Source: Rhynochetos jubatus
Taxonomy: Eukaryota > Chordata > Aves > Eurypygiformes > Rhynochetidae
Assembly (NCBI GenBank): GCA_027574665.1
Contig: CM050648.1
Span: 47,955,200-48,019,199 of the forward strand
Direction: 5' to 3'
Length of the DNA: 64,000 nucleotides
Shown: positions 37,000 to 47,746 of the stretch, piece after piece
How positions within the stretch are numbered: position 1 is the stretch's first letter
Layout of the letters: each line of letters starts with the position of its first letter
The notes under the pieces: model-generated
Told to the model about the DNA's origin: nothing
The model's database searches: none
What the model saw: the letters and a program-made list of their open reading frames with translations, nothing else
Made by a program: the position numbers and the translations under genes

Positions 37000-39900
37000 T
37001 CTCTATGTTTGCTGTAAATCAACTTCTTTTATTAGTATTTGCTTTAGTCAGATACATGTTTTTTGTAAACCCTATCCTCGGGAGTGGATAAATTCTGAGA
37101 TTATATTTATTTTTTAATGAATGGTTATAAAAGCTTTTAAAAACCTTTCTTGAAAATAAATATCTCATAACAATCACATACATTAAATACTTTTCACTTT
37201 TAACAATACATTAATTATTAAAGAATTCTGGAATTTCTATGGCAACAGCATACTTAATAAGATCACATTATTCCCAGCTGCATGTATTAAGATGAGCTGC
37301 TGTTGCTGTTTTGCACAATAACCAGTAAGAAATGGTCACCTAAATAAGAATTTCCAGTATAATAGTTAAGACTGACATTTCCTGGAAGAAAGTGGGACAA
37401 AATACATACCATATTAAGCTTCACTTTACTGAATTTTACTCTGAAGACTGAGCACCCTTAGCAACCACATATTCAGATTTTATCCCTGTTATTGGATAGT
37501 CCATTTCAGCTGCTATTAGCGCAGAGGTCTCAAGGGAATAACTACTAAGAAGCAAGACACAAATTTTTGAAACCACTCCCTCTTTGTTGCAAAGGAAGTT
37601 TTATTCTAGAATGAACAATTTAAAATGTTAGTAATACAAGTATCATTACATAACATGAGAGGAAGGATCATAATAGTTTTCAGAACAGCTGTTACAAAAA
37701 AAGCATTTAAAAAGTAATTGAAAATCAGGGATCAGGAAATAAAGTATCAGCAGTTACAATTAACTGTGCCCTTAACATACATTCATGAAACTGGCTTCTA
37801 AAATAAGTTTAGGAAGAAAGATTAAAATATAGACCCTTGTATTTCCATGAAACTAACTTATTAGAGCTATATTTCTGTGATGCTCTACTACCTTTAGGTG
37901 AGCCAATATTCTTAACTAGAGCTACAAAATGCTGCATTTTTCTGTTTCCTGGGCTTTGAAATATTTCAAATTTGTTTATTAGAATAACCTCAGTAGAAGA
38001 TCAGACTTGTTTGACATGGTATGACTGTCTCTGTGTGGTACTTCAAGTATTCCCATGCTGTCCCCTATAACTACTGTTGAGCTCAAAGTAACATTTATTT
38101 TGTTTGTTCTGTGTTAGATAATGAAAATAAGGAAAGAAAGGAAAAAAACCCTCAGGACAAAAATCTGCTACTCTGTCTCTAAATACATTGGAACAAGCTC
38201 AAATCACAAAACTTTTAACATCAAAATTCTTTAAAATGTTTAAGAATTGGTGAAGTCATAAGGAAGGCACTTACTCACATTTAATATTTTTGCTTGCAAG
38301 AAAAGGACTCACTCCACCTAAACTAAGGAATCAGAGGCACTTCAGAATTCTTTAAGTAATAAAGAGGAGTGTCAAAATTATTGCTTTAAAGCCACTTCTA
38401 AGAGTTTATCCAAAGAGTATTGAAGCCAGTACAAAGACCCACCCTTTCATTTGCTGTACTTAATCTGAAGGATTTCAATAAATACAGGAAGCTAAGTGTA
38501 TTCTTGGAGACAAAAAAACCCCAAAATTTCTGATTTCATCTGGTTAGTCTGAGTGTCAGTATCATCTAGACAACACTTTAAATGAGATTTCTGAGATTAA
38601 AGTTTAAACCACAGTGACCATTCAAGAAATGAGATTCTAGTAGTTCACGGGCCAGTAAAAACCCCTTATGTCTTAGGAAGGAATGAGTTCACTGCTGTGA
38701 TAAGGAAACTCCATGAAACAAAACCATTTCTTCTGTAAAAATTTCACAGAATTCCAAAGAAAAACAGAAAAATATTAGTAAAAAGTCAATCTTAGCCACA
38801 GGGGAAAGGGGAAAAAAAAAAAAAAGACTAAAATGGAAAGCATGGAAGAAAACTCTTCTTAGTAGTGCTGCGAAATAGTGTGCCAATCCCATCTTCATAA
38901 GGCATAGAAGTAAGATTCTTCATTTGTTTAAAAACTAGCAAAACCTCACTGTCATCAGAATTACATAAGCACAAAAGATAAATAAAGATCACGGCACAAA
39001 GTGGAGTGGAGGGAGTTATTCTAATACTAATAAACAGATAATTCCTGTCTGCTTAAGTAAACTGTTTTCTAATTAAAAAAATACCAAAAAACCCCCAAAC
39101 AAAAAAAGATAAAAATATTAGGTCTGTAGCACTGGTTACCAAAAATATATCACCACACATACACACACACAAGATTCTGTGGTATACTTTAAATCTCCTA
39201 TTAGTTTATTAATTTATTTTTGTGGTGATTATAGTTTTGTAATAAAATGTGGCTAAAAGTTTTCACTCAGCTGTATCTCAAATAATGAACTGCTGCATTT
39301 GGTCCTTTGCACTTTAAAGTGAGGGGGCAGGAAGGAGTCTATCTTCCTGAAGCAGCTGAAATAGAAATGACTTCTTTTCTTCACAATTAATATTATTTAT
39401 CTCAGAAAGTTCCCAGTTTGGACTTGTCCCAGCCTGCCACATCAGCATATTTCATTCAATTGCCAGCTGTGTTCTCAGTGCTGGGAAGAAATAAGTTCAC
39501 ATGAATGTAGAGCCAGTCCAAAGTCCTAACTATAGATAATGCTCCTAATTAGCCATTCCCAGGGGGGCGATGTGTGAAGAGACACCGGTTTAACACGGTT
39601 AAAATGATTTCCGAAGAGTTCCCAGCATATTTACCAAAGGAATCAATCAAAAATGGCTTCAGAAGAAAATGTAATTACTTTCAAGGATTAAAATTTTAAT
39701 CAGGAGTATTCAATTAGCAGTTAATGTTGAGATCCACAGTTTAGATTTTTATGCAAATGTACCATTCTTATATTCAGTCTTGAAGATAAAGGCAGTTCAT
39801 AGCAAATGCAATTCTGTCTCTCAGCTCATCAAGTCAGTGTTAATTTACTTTGAAGAATATTTTATACTTGCTACATTTGGAAGTGTGGAAATCAGTTCAC

Positions 39901-42667
39901 TTTTGCCCCTTCTACTGTAATTAATCCTTGAATTAGTTATGTGAGGCAGCTCATAGCATTTTCCTTCATGTGCATCTGGTGGTTTCGGAGAGATACAGAT
40001 AACATAAGATAAATAGTAGATATATTAACTGTGTAGCCAGAACTGAGATTTGCAAGAGCTTGTTCACACTTACTTCTTTAAGAGTAACAGTTCTGGAATG
40101 GAAGAGCCAGAATTAAACAGTGTAGAGTCGCTAAGAATCAGATCTAAAAAACTACTGATTGAAAAATTAACACCCCTTTCTCTTCCCCTAAAACACTATG
40201 TGTTCTGAGAGCATGGGCCAGTATAACTTGCACAAAAGTAGATGTAGAGGTATTCTGTCGGTTATTCTGGAATTATGTCACTTTAAGTGATCAAATTCCA
40301 GCTTTAGTTATATGAAGTAGAATTGTGAGTTCCTGATTAGTAATAAATCTCATTATCATATATTTTTAAAAATTAGAAAATATTACATTTGCATTTGATT
40401 GCTTGGGATTTAACAATATATCAAAAAACTATTGATTAAAAACTCCCCATAGGACATGGAAATGTATGAAGCTATTTCCAATCTTCCATTAAGCTCTTTG
40501 ATTTTCTGATATGTATCATACAATATGATATTTTATCCTTGCAGTACATATCAGAAAAAAAAGAGAAATAGATAAATAATTTTTCCTCAAAAACTGTAGG
40601 CAGTGACTGTTATAAATGGCACAATCTGTTCTTATGTTGAATGTAAGACAAATAGATTTGTTCAAAGCCCTGAACTGGAATTGAAAAGCTGTAGATCTGA
40701 CCCTTCACAGCTGTCTAAATTACATTTCAGTGTTATTTATGTATTAATGTTCCCATTTTTATTTGGAAATCTGACATATATAACCAAAGACATCAATGTA
40801 TACAAGTTAGCTTAAGTTGATTTTTATCTGCTGAGAATTTGTCCTAACAAATCTCATTCTCTATGAGGCCAGATGAATTTACTCCTCTAGTATCAAAATG
40901 AAACAAACAAGCAAAAAAGATATTTTCCTAACCATTACTTGAACCAAATCTCTTATTAAATATACATCAAAAAGTTTATAGAGCAATCGACATTTTTTAT
41001 CCCTGCCTTTTTACTAAGGATCTAAGTGCTTATAAGCAAGGCTGATCAGGCATAAGGTTGATCTGCTCTTGGGTTATTTTTGCTTTAATTAATTAGTTCT
41101 GATACAACCATCAAGGCTAGTCATTACTTTAGCTTTTTTTTTTGTTTTCTCATTGTGGCCTGTTGAGGACATTACTGACAACATATTTTTATAGCACTAT
41201 TTTGGAAAGGCAAGGTCATAAATAATCCCGTGATTTCTTAATTAAGGATCCCATCAAGATCACATGACCATATATCAATGAACACACAATCTGATTCCTC
41301 ATCATTAGAAGCTGATTTGAAATAATCTGATTTCTGTACTACTTTTGACGTAGCCAATTACGGACACAAGCTCTGTAGTACACTGACAGCAAAAAATAGA
41401 GGGAGAACATAGGTTATGGTGGTCTCAGTGCATACAGTGAGAAATAATACAGTGAGATTTGAAAAAGGAAGATTTTACATAATTTTTAGGATGCCTTTCT
41501 TGACCTTCTATTAAACAGTCTCTAAAGGGAAATGTGGCTACTCAGTTTCTCAAGTCATGTAAAATGCCTATTGACAAAACCCATAAAAGACTGCTCTGGA
41601 GGAAATATTCCTTGCCACTATATAACCATATACCTTTTTATAACCATTGATTTCCATAAGGCCGATATTTGAAGAATACTAGGGAAAACCGTATGACCTC
41701 CAGTCTTGCTGAAACCAGGTACACATTTCCAAAATGATTACAAGAATCAAGAAACATTAAACTTGCAAAAATTGTTTTGATTGTGTAACATTAAAGTATA
41801 CAATAACCTTTGCTTAACAGTAACAAGAAACGTGTTAGAAATTATGAAATGTCTTACACTTGAAGATATGTTTGTATATATATACATATACAGCATATAT
41901 ATATACATCCTGTGTGAATAATTGTATGCTGTACTGTAACAAAAAGATGTGAATTTACATTCTACTATAAATATGTTCTTCCTATGAAATAATGATTTTT
42001 TTTTTTAGAATTCAATAATATTGAAATATAGATAATTATATGTTTCAGATATAATTGCAGAGGAGTCTAAGCTGTATTATTGAACCTGTACATGTGTAAT
42101 AAAAATGTGTATTCAAAGTCTAGAGTAATATATTTGAATCCTAACTGACAGTTTATTAAACAGTTAAAGTATAGTGCCCCCATTTTTACTTTGTAGGTAA
42201 TTTTAGGAGGAAAAATGTTTCTTTTATATTTTGTCTTAGAGGTACTGGTCATTTATAATCTACTTATAAGACAGCACTGGCCCAAATGATCACTTAGTGG
42301 AAGATAAATTTTACACTAAAGGAACATTTTGCTGTTCATTCTTGTTTTCTTCTTTATACAAAAAAGAGAAACAGGGCAAGTAAAATTCAAACCCACCTGA
42401 GAACTAGGACAAACAGGGGAATTCAGGGAACTAGTTTGGAATCTATAATGACAATGTCCTAAAGCAGTGTAGAGGTCTCACTTGTTGAAGGCGATCTATA
42501 GTAACACATGATACAGAGACAAGTTTAACCACAGTAGTAACATTGCCACAGTACTTGAAACCCTCCTGTAATACAACCACCAGAATAAAGAAGATGGTCT
42601 TTACTGCAGATTGTTAAAAATGTAAGTATATATCTGTGATATATTGTTAATCATGATAGACATATGC
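37000..42667. other. Unique AT-rich non-coding DNA
   Basis: No gene or transposon was recognised. A short CA repeat is at 39151-39172. The stretch 39540-39760 has several transcription-factor-like sites, including a perfect octamer ATGCAAAT at 39751-39758, and is the best candidate here for conserved regulatory DNA. A TA/CA-rich run is near 41875-41910. Confidence 0.5.
39540..39760. promoter_or_regulatory. Candidate regulatory element
   Basis: Within about 220 bp are CTAATTAG (39544-39551), CACCGGTTTAACACGGTTAA (39583-39602, two spaced CGGTT cores, one close to a Grainyhead-type site) and the POU octamer ATGCAAAT (39751-39758). No element boundary or coding pattern is seen. The call is an inference from motif density only. 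Confidence 0.25.
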
Positions 42668-43337
42668 ATAGGAGAACAGGGGTTCAGGGACTTGGTTTGG
42701 GCAGGGCCAGGTTGGTTCACTGTTCCTCTGATCTTAACCAGCCAAGAGGCTGGTTAAATTTACACCCCAGTGTTTCCATTCCCCAGCACCCATCAGCCTC
42801 TGCATAGTCTTTAAGAGTCCATGATAGTGTTAAATCCTTCTATGCTCTGGCATGAGATGGGGTGATACACCTAATCCTGTATTTCCTGGCCCAGGTGTCT
42901 ATGAGCTTATTTTCTAGATGAATCCCATCATCTGACTCAGTTCTTTCTGGGGTGCTATTTTGCCACAAGACTAGCCCAGGCTGGTGTTTTGGGCACTGGC
43001 ATGGATCACAGTGTGTGTTTTCAACCACGCAGTAGTTCCCTCCACCATGGTAAGCATATAGCAATTGCCTTGGCAGGTCATGGCAATGGTCTAATATAAT
43101 TCATCTTCCCTGTTTCCCCATACTGATCCCATTCACCATCTATTCCAGAAAGTCTTTACCTTCTTAATTCTGATGCATGTTTCACATGTGAAATACCATG
43201 CATTCATAGACATGTGAAGCCATGCAATAGCTGCAGTGATCAGGTCCACCCACTGATCGGCATTCCATCTGTATGTTGCACACACAGATGCCCACATGTA
43301 AGTGCCCTGTCCTGCCAGTGCAAATGACACTACAGTG
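42668..43337 (-). pseudogene. ERVL-type pol remnant: integrase
   Basis: Decayed integrase region of an endogenous retrovirus, read on the minus strand from 43337 down. The frame at 43375-43133 starts in LTR sequence and then shows the C-x-x-C half of the zinc-binding domain (CETC, about 43186-43175) after an ATYRW segment. The frame at 43064-42840 shows TPERTESDDG near 42950-42920, at the place of the second catalytic aspartate, followed by IDTWARKY. The next block is interrupted by a stop at about 42840. Further degraded similarity appears to run to about 42668. Integrase inserts viral DNA into host DNA; this copy has stops and shifts and cannot act. Gag, protease and RT are not seen here. 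Confidence 0.7.
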
Positions 43338-43887
43338 GGGTTGGGGCTTATGGTCATTACATGACAGTTTCTCATTGCTGCTCCTTCCTTCTCATGTTTT
43401 TCCTCTCTTTCAACACAATTTCTTCATGAGCTAGAGTCCTTCAGGAAAGGTCTGCTCCACTGTGGGCCTCCCCTATACCACCATGAATATCTGCACTGCC
43501 ATCTTTCTCCTCCTTCTCCATCCTTGGCATTTTTCTGTGTTGTTTCTTGCTCCTTTTTCCCCTTCCTCCTGTCTCTGAGCTTTTATTGCAGAGCATGATG
43601 TCATATGGGTATGGAATATCCCTGTGGTCAGTTTGGGTCAGCTATCCTGGCCATGCTGCCTCCCAGCCTCTTGTGCCAGCCTATTCATTTGGGAGAAGAG
43701 GAACGTGGCAAAGTGGGATAGAGAGAAGGCCTTGATGCTGTGCAACCACTGTTCAGCAATAGCCAAAACATTGGTGTGTTATCAACAGTGTTTTAGCCAC
43801 AGACCCTAAGCACAGCACCGTACGGGCTGTGGAGAAAGTTAGCTTTCTATGAAGAAAGTTAACTCCATCCCAGCCAGACTCTGGACA
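43338..43887 (-). mobile_element. ERVL-type LTR (minus strand), U5 end truncated
   Basis: An LTR related to the others but of a variant whose 5' end reads TGTCCAGAG on the minus strand (ends at 43887). The U3 has the shared box seen on the plus strand as GCATGATGTCATATGG and GGAATATCCCTGTGGTCAG. The TATA-like box is in GCAATAAAAGC (complement of about 43579-43589). The R-U5 part continues down to about 43338, where it passes directly into integrase sequence. The normal U5 end, primer-binding site, gag, protease and RT are missing at that junction. Confidence 0.75.
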
Positions 43888-44320
43888 ATCCTACCCCTTG
43901 TTCCATACAATTTGCTTTATGTTCAGGTCCCACATTAACTGATAGATCTAGGTATCTTCTGACCACTCCTTAACATATTGTTTTATTTCTATACCATATT
44001 CAAACCTTCCAACTTACCTAACCCACAACACATCATTGTAACACCTGATCCTTCTCTCCTATACCTTTCTGTTTCATTTTCATTCTGTCTAGCTCTTATG
44101 CCCAAAATTCCCTCTTACCAATACTTAAAACAGCAGCTGGGCCTATTTATCCTATTGAACCTCTGCCCACTGATCCTTGACATATACACAGATACCATTG
44201 CCCATTCTGCCTCACCCTCCCAAATGTCCATAGTAACAGTTGATAAGTTAGCACACACCCCTGAAAAGACTGGAGTGGGGTCAGACACTGGTATCTGTTG
44301 TGCAGCAACCTAACCAAAAG
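43888..44320 (-). mobile_element. Probable retroviral internal 3' tail
   Basis: On the minus strand this leads into the LTR start at 43887 through a purine-rich tract (CAAGGGGTAGGAT), where a polypurine tract would be expected. The minus strand is purine-rich over several hundred bases. A 111-codon plus-strand frame (43978-44313) lacks a recognisable domain and is likely a by-product. If correct, the LTR at 43338-43887 is a 3' LTR for this tail. The outer boundary is a guess. Confidence 0.4.
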
Positions 44321-45750
44321 CATGTGTTCATTATGAGAAAAGCAAATTAAGAAGTCAGTACTATTACAACATGAGAGATGGTATTACTACATGGCATTGA
44401 CACTTAAAAGGGAAAGCAAGCAGTCTGAAGAAATTGTCCAAATAAAAACTACTATCGCATTTAGTATATCACTTAATTTTCTTTTCTGCCAACATTTTAA
44501 GCCATCAAATTTTCGAGGACATTATCTGAAGTCTTACACACCTTAAAGAGACAGCTTAATTGCTGGGTATTGTTAGTTACTGATACTGGTCATGGTTCAA
44601 TAGTCTGACAGATAGCTCATATTCTGCATTGCAGGTTCATATACCCTGACCTGCAGAAGTAAGCCAGTTCAGCTTCAGGGACAAGGACTTAGATTTCCTT
44701 AAATGTTTCTTTGGATGGGGTTTGAATGGACAACAGAACAAGAAATTATATACTGACCACTGATCTGACTTCTCTTTCCCAGTTTGTCTGCTGTGCAGGA
44801 CCTTGCAGTCCTCAATACATGACATACCTAGAGAGAGAAAGGATTTGCTCTTAGTTATATATAAAATTGTATAAAGAAAAACTGCATTGATTCATGTGGT
44901 GTTACAAAGATGTCTCATACTTGTTAAGAAAAAAAAATTCTAATTCACGAAGTAGAATATTACATGCTGGCAAATATTTACAAATATTTGTAAATATTTC
45001 ATTAGTTATTTCTCTAGGTGGTGTCTGGTTGTTTTTTGAACAGTGCATCCTCCATACGCAACTTTCATAGCTTCACAACACCCCAGTTTGTTCTAATCTA
45101 TGGAAGGAATTGGCGTGAAGATTTGAGTTACTTAAGAATACGCTGAGCGGTGTCTTCTACTCACCACTTGGTAGACCTAAGATAACATGTATTTTCATTT
45201 ACTGAAGTGCATTAATAAACGTTGACCCCAGCATTACTATGTAGGAATTGATTTTAATGTTTAAGTTGATATATAGCTGAATCGATATTGTCAACATGAA
45301 TTCTACTGCCTAAGTGATAGTCCAAGTTAATACTGAAGCCATAATTTAGCATTTTTATATATAGTACACATATATTAAACCTATTTCAGAAAGTATAAAT
45401 ATATTAAGATACTCAGATCAAGTCAGTCTTTTACGTCTGAATAAAGGAATAAGGTATTAAATAAATCAATGTTTATTTTGTTAAAAATTAAAACAACTGA
45501 AGCTCTTCAGATACACTTTTTTTGGATAGTTTTCTTAGTTCTGCTTAACAGACATTCTCCTCCAACCATCCCTGCTAAAGCATGCAAGCCAAAGGTTAGC
45601 CTACCTTATTTCCCCAGTACAGAATCCACACAGCACAGGGGGTTTGACTAGATATAAAAACTAATGGGTATTAGCTCAGTCCCTTTGAAACAGAAGAGAC
45701 TGCCAACAACAGCAGTAAAAGCTGCTCCTAAGGGAGACTGGAAGTGTTCA
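44321..45750. other. Unique AT-rich non-coding DNA
   Basis: No gene or transposon was recognised. It contains the perfect 28-bp palindrome at 44972-44999. Confidence 0.5.
44972..44999. repeat. Perfect 28-bp palindrome with forkhead motifs
   Basis: AAATATTTA-CAAATATTTG-TAAATATTT equals its own reverse complement over 28 bp. It contains forkhead-type cores TATTTAC (44975-44981) and GTAAATA (44990-44996) facing each other. It could be a chance AT-rich palindrome, a cruciform-prone site or a paired forkhead site. Confidence 0.9.
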
Positions 45751-46636
45751 TAGTATCATAGAATGGTTTGGGGGACCTTTAAAAGCCATCTGGTCGAGCA
45801 CCCCTGCAATGGGCAAGGACATCATTGCTCAGAGCCCTTTCCAACCTGACCTTGAACGTTTCCAGGGATGGAGCATCTACAGACTCTTTGGGCAACCTGT
45901 TTCAGTGTTTCACCACCCCCAATGTAAAAGTTTTCTTCCCTCTATCTAGGCTGAATCTATCCTCTTAGACTAAACCATTACCCTGTCTCAACAGGGCCTG
46001 TTAAAAATTCTGTCCCCATCTTTCCTATAGGCCCCCCTTTATGTATTGAAAGGTCACAATAAAGTCTTCCCACAGCCTTCTCTTCTCCATCCTGAACAAC
46101 CTCAACTGTCTAAACTTTTCTCCACAGGGGAGGTGTTCCAGCCCTCTGATTATTTTTGTGGTCCTTCTCTGGACCCAGCCAAACAGGTCCTTGACTTTCT
46201 TGTACTGAGTACTCCAGAGCTGAATGTAATACTCCAGGTGGGGTTTCAACAGACCAGAATAGAGAGGTAGTAGAATTACATCCCTTGACCTGCTCTTTTT
46301 TAAGAAGTCCAGGATACAGTTGACTTTCTGGGCTGCAAGTGCACATTGCCATCTTTTATCTAATTTTTCAACCACCATTATCCCCAATTCCTTCTCTGCA
46401 GGGCTGCTCTCAACTCGTTCATCCCCTAGACTGTATAGATATTGAGGATTGCCCAACTCATGTGCAGGACCTTGCACTTGGCCTTGTTGAACTCCATGAA
46501 GTTGACAGTGACCCACCTCTCCAGTCTGTCAAGGTCCCTCTGGATGGCATCCCTTCCCTGCAGCATGTTGACCATACCACACAGCTTGGTGTCATTGGCA
46601 AACTTGCTGAGCGTGCATTCAATCCCACTGTTTCCT
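45751..46636 (-). mobile_element. CR1 LINE (minus strand), RT C-terminal half and 3' UTR
   Basis: A CR1 copy in reverse. The plus strand starts at the 3' tail (TATCATAGAATGGTTTGGG), passes the 3' UTR (GGGACCTTTAAAAGCCATC), and runs into ORF2 coding sequence. A minus-strand frame at 46516-46025 (163 codons) includes the RT C-terminal part (VNCILDFLKKSRS, LKPHLEYYIQLWS, KRRLWEDFIVTFQYIKGGL). The 5' edge lies near 46636, within the region before which RT motif C would be found. The ORF is partial and interrupted. Stretches such as GGCATCCCTTCCCTGCAGCA match the general CR1 pattern. Confidence 0.9.
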
Positions 46637-46720
46637 TAGGGATTGAGTAGTTCTGATGGCTAAACACTTTATTTGAGGAAACACAAAGAGAAAATTAAAA
46701 CTATGGGTAGAGTGTAGAAG

Positions 46721-46816
46721 GAAAGCAAAGGAAAGCAAAGGAAAGCAAAGCAAAGCAAAGGAAAGCAAAGGAAAGCAAAGGAAAGCAAAGGAAAGCAAAG
46801 GAAAGCAAAGGAAAGC
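46721..46816. repeat. Decamer tandem repeat (GAAAGCAAAG)n
   Basis: Eight exact copies of GAAAGCAAAG, one variant beginning with C, and a final 6-base partial copy. It starts about 85 bp beyond the 5' edge of the minus-strand CR1. A minisatellite-like simple repeat without spacers, so not a CRISPR array. Confidence 0.95.
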
Positions 46817-47710
46817 GCATAGTGAGGATTTTGGTCTCAGCTTCTATTGCTCTTCAGCAGCCTGCTTCATGTTTCTTGTCATTATCTGAAGCAAAGTGGT
46901 TATCTTTTGCTTGTCTTCATCTACAGAAAACATTCTTTTTGACTGAGAAAAAGAACAGCTAATTTCTTATACTCTGCAAGTGACCTATAAGCCATTTAGA
47001 TACACATGGCACATCACTGCATGTTGCGATGGATTCTGCAATTCCATAGATCAAAAAATTTCCTGGCAAAAGAATTTCACACCATGACAGGAAAAAAAAA
47101 AAAAAATGCTGTGATGTTATCTTATCTATATTCAGTCTGTATCATGTGAAAAAAATTACATTATTCAGTTTCAAACTCATTATATAGAGATAAGCCTCTT
47201 CAGTATTCCAACAGTATAAACTAAAAATGAGTGGAAGTAGACTACCCATCTAAATACAGAATTCTTAGGTATGTCCATAGTTCCTGTATTTTCTCTAGAT
47301 TAACTCTGTGGCCTTATCTGCTTTTCTCAAAGCTTTATTAGTTCAGAATGTAACTGTTTTTCCCAATTGAATAGATTGTACCTTAAAAGGGAGAAGACGT
47401 AGTATTACCTGGTTCTCCTGTAGTATCCCACGAAGTCTTGTTCATGGTGCCAGAAACAGGGTTGCCATACCTCGTGCAACTCACTTTGCCTCTAGTGATG
47501 TACAAGCCAACAGTTTTGAATAGGAATCAATGGGCTCCAGCTCCTCCTTATTGTGAGAGTTTTTCAGCCATATCTAACCTTAATTGAAGCATTATTGGAC
47601 AGCAACATTTCCAAATTTCAGGACATATCGGCTCTATGACCTCCCTCTTATACAGCAGGAAAAAGAAATTTATTTATGAACTTTGGTAGGGTTTTTTTTG
47701 CTTGGATATT

Positions 47711-47746
47711 CCACCCTCACCCCCTCCCCCCCCCCCCCTCCCCCCC
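47711..47746 (-). repeat. Homopyrimidine C tract, G-quadruplex motif on minus strand
   Basis: C runs of 5 (47720-47724), 13 (47726-47738) and 7 (47740-47746) are separated by single T bases, with further CC and CCC upstream. The minus strand therefore has four or more G runs of at least three with very short loops, meeting the usual G-quadruplex pattern. Confidence 0.85.

Noticed and set aside
43978..44313. 111-codon plus-strand frame as a possible gene
   Set aside because: It lies antisense to the probable retroviral tail and shows no domain.
46721..46816. Regular repeat array as a possible CRISPR
   Set aside because: The units are directly abutted 10-mers with no spacers, and the genome is a bird's.
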